Source: Candidatus Segetimicrobium genomatis (GTDB taxonomy: Bacteria > Sysuimicrobiota > Sysuimicrobiia > Sysuimicrobiales > Segetimicrobiaceae). Taken from it: a DNA stretch of 9,598 nt. Position numbers and translations under genes: made by a program. The DNA is taken from the NCBI GenBank assembly GCA_005882445.1, contig VBAN01000186.1, positions 1 through 9,598 on the forward strand, written 5' to 3'. Below, piece after piece: positions 1-6,329 of this stretch; positions within the stretch are counted from its first letter, which is position 1, and every line of letters begins with the position of its first letter. The notes beneath the pieces are model-generated. The model was not told the origin of the DNA and ran no database searches. It saw only the letters and a list, made by a program, of their open reading frames with translations.

Positions 1-702
1 CCCCGTGGGGACGATCGCCCCGGTCGTGACCACGGCGATCGTCGCCCGCGCCAGGTCGGGGAGCGCCGGCGCCGGGCTGACGGCCTCGTAGGGCTCGACC
101 GGGAGCTCGGTGCGGAACGGCTCGCCCCGCATCCGGGCGATGAGCATCGCGACGGCCCGCTCGGCGCCCGGGCGCGGGCGCACGCCGGGGCGCCGGACTC
201 CCCGCGGGAGATAGCCGTCCTCCTCGGCGGGGCCGAGCGGCGCGCCACCGGTCAGTCTGCGCGCCAGGGCGACGATCGCCGCAAGCGCGGGCGCCATCTC
301 CGCCGCCGAGGATCCCGTCGCGACCGCGTAGGCCTGCCGGTAGATCAGCAGGCCGGGATTCTCGGGGTGCATGCCGGTGACGGCGGGGATCCCTTCCGCG
401 GCCGCGAGGCGGCACACCTCGGCGCACGCCCGGCCGTACCGCCCGGCCGCGAACGCCGGCCCGGCCACGACCATGTCCGGGCGGACGTCCCGCAGCCAGC
501 CGCGGACCGCCTCGGCCGCGCCCTCGACCTGCTCGTTGAAGAAATTGTCGCCGCAGACGAGCGTCGACGCGACGGCCCCCTCCGGCCCGAGGAGCGTGGT
601 GAGGAGCCGCCCCGGCCCGATCGCGCCCGCGCGGACGGAGGGAGGGGTGTGGGCCTGTTCCTCCCCTCCGATGCCCGCGAAGAACTGGTTCAGGTAGTGG
701 CC
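1..702 (-). CDS. GrdB-like reductase component B subunit, N-terminal half (partial)
   Basis: Glycine/sarcosine/betaine reductase component B (GrdB/GrdF/GrdH) family. In characterised clostridial systems this subunit takes part in reductive cleavage of the substrate C-N bond and passes the carboxymethyl group to selenoprotein A. I see about 234 residues of an expected 430-440. They begin with the family N-terminus HYLNQFFAGIGGEE and continue with CGDNFFNEQ, a PDMVVAGPAFAAGRYG segment, GIPAVTGMHPENPG, the GYLPRGVR segment and VVTTGAIVPTG, in the family's usual order. The Sec or Cys active site, expected near residue 350, lies beyond the left edge, so I cannot tell whether this is a selenoprotein. 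The gene follows the permease stop codon (707-705) directly. There is no ATG, GTG or TTG where the homologous start should be; the nearest upstream in-frame candidate is a GTG at 819-817, deep inside the permease gene, and the first downstream ATG falls at the DMVVAGP segment. The 702 boundary is therefore where similarity begins, not a proven start. Confidence 0.82.
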
Positions 703-704
703 CG

Positions 705-1520
705 CTAGCCCTTGAGCGCCCCCGCCGTAAACCCCCGGATGAGCGATCCGCGAAAGGCCAGCACGAACAGGATCACCGGGATCGTCATCACCACGCCGAG
801 CGTGGCGAGCGATCCCCACTGGAGCTTCTTGTACCCCGCCGTGAAGCTCATCATGGCGACCGAGCCGGTGCGCGCGTTGAAGCTCGTCACGATCAGCGGG
901 AAGAGAAACTCGTTCCAGTTGAAGATGAAGCTGAGGATGAACGCCGCCAGCATCCCCGGTCCCGACAGCGGCAGGATGATCCTGGCGATGATCGCCGGCA
1001 GCGAGGCCCCGTCGAGCGCCGCGCTCTCCGTGAGCTCGCGGGGAATCTCGTCGAGGAAGGTGCGCAGCACCCAGATCGCCAGGGGGATCTCGAACCCGGT
1101 GAACAGGATGATGAGCGCCAGCCTGGTGTCGATGAGCCCCAGCGTCTTGAGCATCAGCTGGATCGGGATCAGCGTGGTGATCGGCGGGAACATGCGGGGG
1201 ATCAGGATCACGAGGAACAGCAGCGTCTTCCCCTTGAACTCCAGGAAACTGAACGTCAGGGCCGCGAGTCCCCCGAGGAGCAGCGTGCCGGCCGATCCCA
1301 GGGTGGACGTGACCAGGCTGTTCCAGATCGGCAGCCCGAGGCCGCTGGCGATGAAATCCCGGTAGCGCTCGAACGTCGGCCAGAAGAAGACCTGGGAGCG
1401 TTCGATCAGGATGCGCTCCGGCTTGATGGACAGCATCACCAGGTAGAGGAAGGGCGGGAGCGTCCAGGCCAGCACCAGGGCGATCCCCACGAGGTGGGTC
1501 CAGCGTCTGCGCGCGGTCAT
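705..1520 (-). CDS. CUT1 ABC transporter permease, MalG-type
   Basis: Inner-membrane permease of a carbohydrate-type (CUT1) ABC importer, 271 residues, a usual length for MalG-like subunits. It has an N-terminal membrane segment (about 9-31), further hydrophobic segments at about 66-92, 101-122, 134-152, 187-207 and 240-258, and the ATPase-contacting EAA loop with E165, A167, D170-G171 and IILP at 181-184. It ends in RGFTAGALKG, a common C-terminus of this family. The ATG at 1520-1518 overlaps the TGA of the upstream permease (1519-1517), a classic coupled start. That overlap sets the start and shows that an apparent continuous frame from 2354 to 705 is false: it exists only because the upstream permease is frameshifted into this frame. 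The partner subunit is the broken permease at 1517-2354. The substrate is unknown, probably a sugar or sugar-acid-like compound. Confidence 0.92.
   Translation of the reverse strand: MTARRRWTHLVGIALVLAWTLPPFLYLVMLSIKPERILIERSQVFFWPTFERYRDFIASGLGLPIWNSLVTSTLGSAGTLLLGGLAALTFSFLEFKGKTLLFLVILIPRMFPPITTLIPIQLMLKTLGLIDTRLALIILFTGFEIPLAIWVLRTFLDEIPRELTESAALDGASLPAIIARIILPLSGPGMLAAFILSFIFNWNEFLFPLIVTSFNARTGSVAMMSFTAGYKKLQWGSLATLGVVMTIPVILFVLAFRGSLIRGFTAGALKG
1517..1520 (-). other. ATGA stop/start overlap coupling two permeases
   Basis: On the minus strand the sequence ATGA spans 1520-1517. ATG starts the MalG-type permease and TGA ends the reading frame of the C-terminal part of the MalF-type permease (ending ALRPADSR). 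The four-base overlap indicates translational coupling and identifies the original reading frame of the upstream gene. Confidence 0.9.
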
Positions 1521-2354
1521 CGGGAGTCGGCCGGCCGGAGCGCCCGCCCGTAGCCCCGCAGATACATCGCGTAGGCCAGGGCGAGGGCGGCGAGCACCAC
1601 CGTGATGACCGCGGACGCGTACCCCAGCTCGTAGAACTGGAAGGCCTGCTTGTACACGAACATGCTGATGAACTGCGTGGAGGTGCCGGGTCCGCCGCCC
1701 GTCATGATGAACACTTTGTCGAGCTCCAGGAACGCGTCCATCACCCGCAGGCCCCGCGCCGTCCACCCGCGCCGCCTCGAACTGTTCGCGCGGGAGCACC
1801 TGCAGCGCGGCGAAGAGGAGGAGCGCCACGAGCGGGGCCCACTCCCAGGCGTCCGCGAGGAGGAGCGCGAACATCGCGGTGGCCGGGGTCGCCAGCCACT
1901 GGATGTCCGGACCGTGCAGGACCTGGAAGAGGTAGGGGATAGGGCCGACCGTCCGGTCGAAGAGCGTCGACCAGACCGTCCCGACCACCACCGGCGCCAT
2001 GATCATCGGCAGGAGGAAGATCCCCAGGAGCAGGTTCCGGCCGGGCGGATCGGTGTCGAGGAAGAGGGCGACCGCCAGCCCGATGAGGACCTCGGCGGCC
2101 GTGGCGATGACGGCGAATTGGACCGAGAGCGACAGCGAGCCTCGGAGCCCGCCGTCGCGCAGGATCCGCCCGAAGTTCTCGTAGTGGTTCCATCGCGGCA
2201 GGGCGTCGTAGACAATGTTGTACTGGGTCAGGCTCAGCCAGACCGTGTAGAAGGCGGGCGCGAGCCGCCAGACCACGATATACAAGACCGCCGGGGCGGT
2301 CAAGAGCCAGAAGTAGAGCCGGCTCCGCCCCAGGGTCGCCCAACTCATGCCCAT
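1517..2354 (-). pseudogene. CUT1 ABC transporter permease, MalF-type, frameshifted with part of the EAA loop missing
   Basis: Inner-membrane partner of the MalG-type permease at 705-1520. Residues 1-200, from the ATG at 2354, read as a normal MalF-like protein: hydrophobic segments at about 14-37, 77-100, 109-130 and 160-187, then the start of the ATPase-contacting loop, EAARVDGA. Around 1745-1758 the frame breaks. The expected C-terminus continues in another frame (MDAFLELDKVFIMTGGGPG and onward, to the TGA at 1519-1517). Compared with the intact MalF-type permease at 7166-8107, about 22 residues are missing between VDG and the GGP motif, including the I-LP half of the EAA loop. The span is 838 bases, one more than a multiple of three, so the loss would be 2 modulo 3 (for example about 65 bases). 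Without repair the frame runs into the next permease and gives a spurious 549-residue fusion. I see no clear Shine-Dalgarno before the ATG; a second ATG lies at 2348. Genuine decay and assembly error cannot be told apart here. Confidence 0.85.
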
Positions 2355-2412
2355 GGCGTGCTGCGCGCCGCCCCCCGCACGGGTGGTGCCGCGTTGCCCG
2401 TTCCCCGCATGG

Positions 2413-3804
2413 CTACCTGATGTACCCCGCCCGCGTGAAGAGCTCGACCTCCTTGGCCTGGGCCCCGTTGAGGGCGTCTTCGGGGGACTGCTGCCCCGAG
2501 AGGGCCGCGGACAGCGCGCTCTCGTAAATGTCCATGGCCTGGACCCACTCTTTGAGCGGCGGAATGAACGCTGTGTACGGCTTTTGCTTGATCATCAGGG
2601 TCACCGCGGCGAACACGTCGGTGTAGTTCCTCCGCACCTCCAGATCCTGGACGACGGAGGCGCGCATGGGCACGAGCGCCGGGTACTCCTTCATGATCTC
2701 CTTGGTGCCCTGGGTGGACAGCACCTTGGTCGCGAACTTGAACGCCGCGTCCTTCTGCTGCGACAGGGCGTAAATCGCCAGCCCGTTGGCGTCCCCGACG
2801 TTGGCGTGGGGCCGGGTGGGCACTTGGGAGGGGAGGAGCGTGTACGTGACGGAACCGACCACGTTGGAGAGCTTCGAGACCGGGAGCACCGACAGCATGT
2901 TGTCCAGCGCGTCCATCGCCATCGCGCCGCGGCCGGCCGCCATCACGCGCTCGGCCCCGCCCCCGGTCACCGTGTCGGTCCCCGGCTGCATGTACTGGTG
3001 GAGCTGGATGTAGTACTTGACCGCGGCCAGGCTCTCCGGCGAGTTCGCGGTCGGCTGCATCGTTTTGGGGTTGTAGACGAGATCGGCGCCGAAGGCGACC
3101 AGGATGTGCTCGAAGCGGTGGAAGAGGAATCCGCCTCGCTTGTTGGCCATGATGATCCCATAGAAGTCGTCGTTCAGCGGACGGCCCGCCAGCATCTCCC
3201 CCTTCTTGCGCGTGAAGAACTGGGCGATGTCCATCAACTGCTTGTAGGTCTGGGGAACCGCCAGCGCATACCCGTATTTCGCCTGAAACGCCTGCTTCTC
3301 CGTCGCGTCGCTGAAGAGGTCGGTGCGGTAGCCGAGCATGTAGGGCGCGGCCAGCATCGGCATCGCCCACAGCTTTCCGTTGAGCTCCAGCCCGGCCGTG
3401 GTGAGCGTGATGAAGTCGTTGGGCTGAACCGCGTTCGTGGCCTCGGGGGTCGTCATGAAATCATTGATCGGCAGAATGGCCTTGGCCGCGGCCAGCCCCG
3501 GCACCCACGTATTGTAAATGTAGACGTAGTCCCAGGTGCGGACCCCGGTCTTGGAATCGATCAGCGCCTTCTGGAAGACGTCGTCCCACGGGAGGTACTC
3601 CGGCTTGATCTGGATCCCCATGGGCCTGCCGATCTCGTTCGCGACCTTGACGAACGCGATCCACTCGTCGAAGTCCGGTCCCAGAAACGTCAGGGTCGTC
3701 GTTCCCGCCGCCCCCGCCGGGGACACGGACCCGACGGCTGCCGGCAGCAGGAGGAGCAGGACAATCAGTCCAGCGGCCACCCGGTACTTTGGCTGACACG
3801 ACAT
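2413..3804 (-). CDS. ABC transporter substrate-binding protein, COG1653 type, Sec-exported
   Basis: Periplasmic binding protein of the second CUT1 importer, 463 residues. A short basic N-terminus is followed by a leucine-rich hydrophobic core (about 9-24) and small residues (SPAGAAG), consistent with Sec export and cleavage near residue 32. There is no lipobox cysteine, so it is probably free in the periplasm. The mature part has family-1 solute-binding features: a TLTFLGPDF opening, a YIYNTWVPGLAAAKAILPIND segment, NGKLWAMPMLAAPYMLGYRTDLF, and GRGAMAMD near the middle. The start at 3804 is fixed by a near-perfect Shine-Dalgarno 7 bases upstream. The stop is TAG at 2415-2413, and its permeases follow after 58 bases. 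An open frame extends upstream in phase into the enolase-family gene, but that is a coincidence and not part of this protein. The substrate is unknown. Confidence 0.9.
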   Translation of the reverse strand: MSCQPKYRVAAGLIVLLLLLPAAVGSVSPAGAAGTTTLTFLGPDFDEWIAFVKVANEIGRPMGIQIKPEYLPWDDVFQKALIDSKTGVRTWDYVYIYNTWVPGLAAAKAILPINDFMTTPEATNAVQPNDFITLTTAGLELNGKLWAMPMLAAPYMLGYRTDLFSDATEKQAFQAKYGYALAVPQTYKQLMDIAQFFTRKKGEMLAGRPLNDDFYGIIMANKRGGFLFHRFEHILVAFGADLVYNPKTMQPTANSPESLAAVKYYIQLHQYMQPGTDTVTGGGAERVMAAGRGAMAMDALDNMLSVLPVSKLSNVVGSVTYTLLPSQVPTRPHANVGDANGLAIYALSQQKDAAFKFATKVLSTQGTKEIMKEYPALVPMRASVVQDLEVRRNYTDVFAAVTLMIKQKPYTAFIPPLKEWVQAMDIYESALSAALSGQQSPEDALNGAQAKEVELFTRAGYIR

Positions 3805-3811
3805 ACGTTTG

Positions 3812-3820
3812 ACCTCCTTT
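3812..3820 (-). promoter_or_regulatory. Strong Shine-Dalgarno for the Sec-exported binding protein
   Basis: The minus strand reads AAAGGAGGT 7 bases before the ATG at 3804. It matches the anti-SD of 16S rRNA almost perfectly and is the strongest ribosome binding site in the window. It decides the start of this protein and suggests that the binding protein is made in excess of its permeases, whose own ribosome binding sites are weak. Confidence 0.85.
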
Positions 3821-3863
3821 GTCATTTCCGCTCTACGCGGACGAGTCGGGCCGAGCGCTGCCA

Positions 3864-4950
3864 TTACTCGAAGATCCAGTCCTGGAGCTCCACCCCCAGT
3901 CCCGGCGCCTGGGGCACCTGCACCATCCCGTTGTCCACGACGAGCGGCGTCTTCAGCGTCTGCTGGTAGACCGCGCTCGGGAACGCCGGCGGGTCGTGGG
4001 GAAACTCGAAGTACGACGTGTTGGGGATCGCCGCCGCGAGGTGCAGGTTCGCCACCGTCCCCAGCGGGTCGCCCCAGGTGTGGGGGACGAGCAGGGCGGA
4101 GGAGGCGTGCGCCATCGACGCCAGCGCCCGCATGCGCAGCAGCCCCTCGCACAGCGTCACGTCGGGCTGCAGGATGTCGTAGCACCCGTCGAGCAGCAGG
4201 CGCTGCAGCTCCGCGAATCCCTGGTTGACCTCGCCGCCGGCGATGGGCACGGGGGAGACGGCGCGGAGGCGGCGCAGCCCCTCGTAGTCGTAGCGCGGGA
4301 GCGGCTCCTCGAGCCACTCGACGCGGTACTCGGCCAGCGCCTGCGCGGTCGCCAGCGCCCGGTGGAACGACCAGTGGGGCCCCGGAAACGGCGCGTCGTG
4401 CACATCGGTCTGGTTGGCGTCCGCCATGATCGCCATCCGGTCGCCGACGGCCTTTCGCACCGCCGCGACCTGGGCGATGTCCTCGGCGAGCGTCTCGTTG
4501 TGGATGCGGAGCTTGATCGCGCGGTACCCCTCGTCGCGGAGCCGCCGCGCGTCGTCGGCGCGCTGCGCCGGGGTGCGGTTCTGCCCCGTCGAGGCATACG
4601 CCGGCACGGCGTCGCTCGCGTTGCCGAGCATCCGGTAGATCGGCAGCCCGGCGGCCTTGCCCAGGATGTCCCACAGCGCGATCTCGACAAACCAGACGGC
4701 GCAGGGTCCCGGCGTGCTCCTCGATCCGGAGCGGATCCTTCCCGACCAGCTCGCGCGCCACCCGCGCGACGCACTGTTCCTCGGCGCCGTAGAATTCGTG
4801 ACCGGCGATTCCGTAGATGCCCGCGTCGGTGTCGATGCGCAGGTACGCGAGCCGGATCTGTGTTTCCACGCGCCCGGGCGCCCACGCCGGATGGAACGGC
4901 TCCGGCAGCGGGACGTCGACCTGGCGCGTGCGGATCTGCGTGATGCGCAT
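3864..4950 (-). pseudogene. Enolase-superfamily enzyme, mandelate racemase subgroup, frameshifted
   Basis: Mandelate racemase/muconate lactonizing family: abstracts the proton alpha to a carboxylate, giving racemisation or dehydration, often of sugar acids. Residues 1-84, from the ATG at 4950, form the capping domain (MRITQIRTRQVDVPLPEPF to LRIEEHAGTLR). The frame then breaks near 4694-4701 and resumes one frame over as AVWFVEIALWDILGKAAGLP and the (beta/alpha)7-beta barrel, ending at TAA 3866-3864. Counting from the internal Met at 4631, the barrel has KLR at 40-42 (the usual KxK has Arg here), metal ligands D71 (MADAN), E108 (EWLEEP) and E134 (AGGE), the D157/H184 dyad (QPD, PHTWG) and E209. 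So catalytic parts are complete. Against mandelate racemase about 9-12 residues seem missing at the break; length 1087 bases implies a loss of 2 modulo 3. A GGAGG lies 6 bases before the ATG. It lies between two importers, so it probably acts on an imported acid; the exact substrate cannot be read. Confidence 0.87.
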
Positions 4951-4956
4951 GGATTT

Positions 4957-4961
4957 CCTCC
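4957..4961 (-). promoter_or_regulatory. Shine-Dalgarno of the enolase-family gene
   Basis: GGAGG on the minus strand, 6 bases before the ATG at 4950. It supports MRITQIRTRQ as the true N-terminus, which is also where the family normally begins. Confidence 0.8.
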
Positions 4962-4965
4962 GCAA

Positions 4966-4997
4966 GGGGGCCGGGGGAACGGCGTCCCCCGGCCCCC
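4966..4997 (-). other. Strong GC hairpin between binding protein and enolase-family gene
   Basis: Two perfect 13-base arms (4966-4978 and 4985-4997, GGGGGCCGGGGGA paired with TCCCCCGGCCCCC) flank a 6-base loop. In the transcript the stem begins 5 bases after the TAA of the Tat-exported binding protein (5005-5003) and ends just before the Shine-Dalgarno of the next gene. No uridine run follows (CTTGCGG), so it is not a canonical intrinsic terminator. In other importer operons such hairpins protect the upstream messenger from 3' decay and lower downstream expression. That role is inferred here. Confidence 0.75.
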
Positions 4998-5002
4998 GGG
5001 GG

Positions 5003-6280
5003 TTATTTGGCCGAATACCCGATATCCGTGAGCGCCTTGACGGCGAACGCGATGGCGTCCTTGTTGGACGCCCCCTGCGCCGCGCGCGCGAACATGTTCG
5101 GGATGATGAAGGTCTGGTAGGCCTTCTCCGCCCGGGCGTCCGGGCCGGCCGGATAGGCCGCCAGGTGCGCGTGGGGCATATAGTTGAGCTCGGGACGCAG
5201 CTGCGGATCGGCGGCATAGGGCGGGTTGGCATCGAACCGCGGCAGCACCGGCATGTCATATCCTTGCCCCAGCGTGAGAAACACCTTCTGGCTCTCCGCG
5301 GAGTACATGGAGCGCAGGAGCTGCTTTGCCAGGCCGATGTTGCTTCCAAACTTCATGATGCCCCACCCGTGGATGTCGACGTAGAAGAACCGCCCCCGGG
5401 GCCCCGCGGGGGGCTGCGCGTGCCTGACGGCGCCGGCGAAGGCCATCTTCTCGCGCTTGGCCCTGAGGTAGATGCTCGGCGCGTTGATCGTGTACGAACC
5501 GTGGCCGGAGAGGATGTCCTTGTTGTTGCCGCCGTCGTCCCAGGAGTAGACGGCGGAGTCCATCTGCGCCGCCAGGGCGCGGACGTAGTCGAGGGCCGCG
5601 TTCGTCGCGGGCGAATCGATCGCCAGGCGCCCCTGGGTGTCCGTGACCCCGGCGCCAAACGCCCACAGGAGCGGATAGAGGGCGGCGTTCGAGTCTTCGG
5701 TCTGGCTGATGGCGATGCCGACCGGGTGGCCGATCTGCTTCAGCTTTGGCGCGGCGCGCAGGACGTCGTTCCAGGTGGACGGGATCGGCTCGCCGGCCTG
5801 CGCGAAGTAGTCCGACCGGTAGACGGCGAGCTCGGAGTTCCCGAGCCACGGCAGCGAGAGCCAGTGCCCCTCGACGTAGCCGGAATCCTTCGCCACCGGG
5901 TAGAAGGCGCCGAACTCTTTCTCGATCTCGGCGACGACATCGTCGAGCGGGACGAGAAAGTTCTTGTGAATCGTGGGGAGGTTGTCCTGCAGGTCCACGA
6001 TGTCGTGCCCGGCCTGCGCCTGATCCTCGGCCGTCAGCTTCGCCGCCACCTCGGGCTGGTCGATAAACTCGCCTGCGAACGCGGCGTTGTGCTGTGCCGC
6101 GAATGCCTCGCCGATCTTCGCGACCGCCTTGTCGCTGTCCTCATTGTACGAGCTGTGGGAGAGCAGGCGGATTGTGGCCGGCGCCGCGGTGGCGGCGCCG
6201 GGCAGGCGGAGCAGACCGGTGGTCGCCGCAACGCCGGCGCCCCCGGCCGCCGTAATGAACTTCCGACGCGTCATCCTCAT
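5003..6280 (-). CDS. ABC transporter substrate-binding protein, COG1653 type, Tat-exported
   Basis: Periplasmic binding protein of the first CUT1 importer, 425 residues. The N-terminus has a twin-arginine signal (T4-R5-R6-K7-F8-I9), then a mild alanine/glycine-rich hydrophobic stretch and a small-residue cleavage region (GAATAAPA, about 28-35). No lipobox cysteine is present. It would therefore be folded in the cytoplasm and exported by Tat. The mature part has family-1 solute-binding features: DLQDNLPTIHKNFLVPLDDVV, SLPWLGNSELAVYRSDYF, a PSTWNDVLRAAPKL segment and YVDIHGWGIMKFGSN. The start at 6280 has GGAGG 6 bases upstream; the second Met at 6274 is placed less well. It follows its two permeases after 49 bases. 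It is not closely similar to the binding protein at 2413-3804, so the two importers probably take different though perhaps related substrates. Confidence 0.92.
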   Translation of the reverse strand: MRMTRRKFITAAGGAGVAATTGLLRLPGAATAAPATIRLLSHSSYNEDSDKAVAKIGEAFAAQHNAAFAGEFIDQPEVAAKLTAEDQAQAGHDIVDLQDNLPTIHKNFLVPLDDVVAEIEKEFGAFYPVAKDSGYVEGHWLSLPWLGNSELAVYRSDYFAQAGEPIPSTWNDVLRAAPKLKQIGHPVGIAISQTEDSNAALYPLLWAFGAGVTDTQGRLAIDSPATNAALDYVRALAAQMDSAVYSWDDGGNNKDILSGHGSYTINAPSIYLRAKREKMAFAGAVRHAQPPAGPRGRFFYVDIHGWGIMKFGSNIGLAKQLLRSMYSAESQKVFLTLGQGYDMPVLPRFDANPPYAADPQLRPELNYMPHAHLAAYPAGPDARAEKAYQTFIIPNMFARAAQGASNKDAIAFAVKALTDIGYSAK

Positions 6281-6286
6281 GGTCGT

Positions 6287-6291
6287 CCTCC
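6287..6291 (-). promoter_or_regulatory. Shine-Dalgarno choosing the first of two close ATG codons
   Basis: GGAGG on the minus strand lies 6 bases from the ATG at 6280 and 12 from the in-frame ATG at 6274. The first ATG (protein starting MRMTRRKF) is therefore favoured. Both choices keep the twin-arginine motif. Confidence 0.75.
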
Positions 6292-6329
6292 GATCCCTCG
6301 TGGCGCCTGGTCGCGACCTCTCACCCCCC

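Noticed and set aside
367..708. Plus-strand open frames of about 110 codons at 367-708.
   Set aside because: They lie opposite the GrdB-like frame, which shows clear family motifs throughout, and they have no recognisable motifs or ribosome binding site.
2347..3969. Long plus-strand open frames, for example at 2347-3969, 4817-6340, 6087-7826 and 7334-8365.
   Set aside because: They are antisense to well-recognised genes, have Arg/Gly/His-rich composition with no family motifs, and arise from the GC-rich third codon positions of the minus-strand genes.
4966..4997. The GC hairpin as an intrinsic terminator of the operon.
   Set aside because: No uridine run follows on the minus strand, and the next gene has a good Shine-Dalgarno directly after it. 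It is kept as a stability or attenuation element instead.
2413..5349. A 978-codon open frame covering a binding protein, part of the enolase-family gene and part of another binding-protein gene.
   Set aside because: Only the part from 3804 down and the first 84 residues of the enolase-family protein read as real protein. The rest is shadow frame of GC-rich genes. The strong Shine-Dalgarno at 3812-3820 sets the true start of the binding protein.
6308..6319. TGGTC-GC-GACC palindrome between the permease and the Tat-exported binding protein, resembling a second regulator site.
   Set aside because: The half-sites are spaced by two bases rather than one and the outer base does not match. A self-complementary 10-mer is easily found by chance at this GC content.
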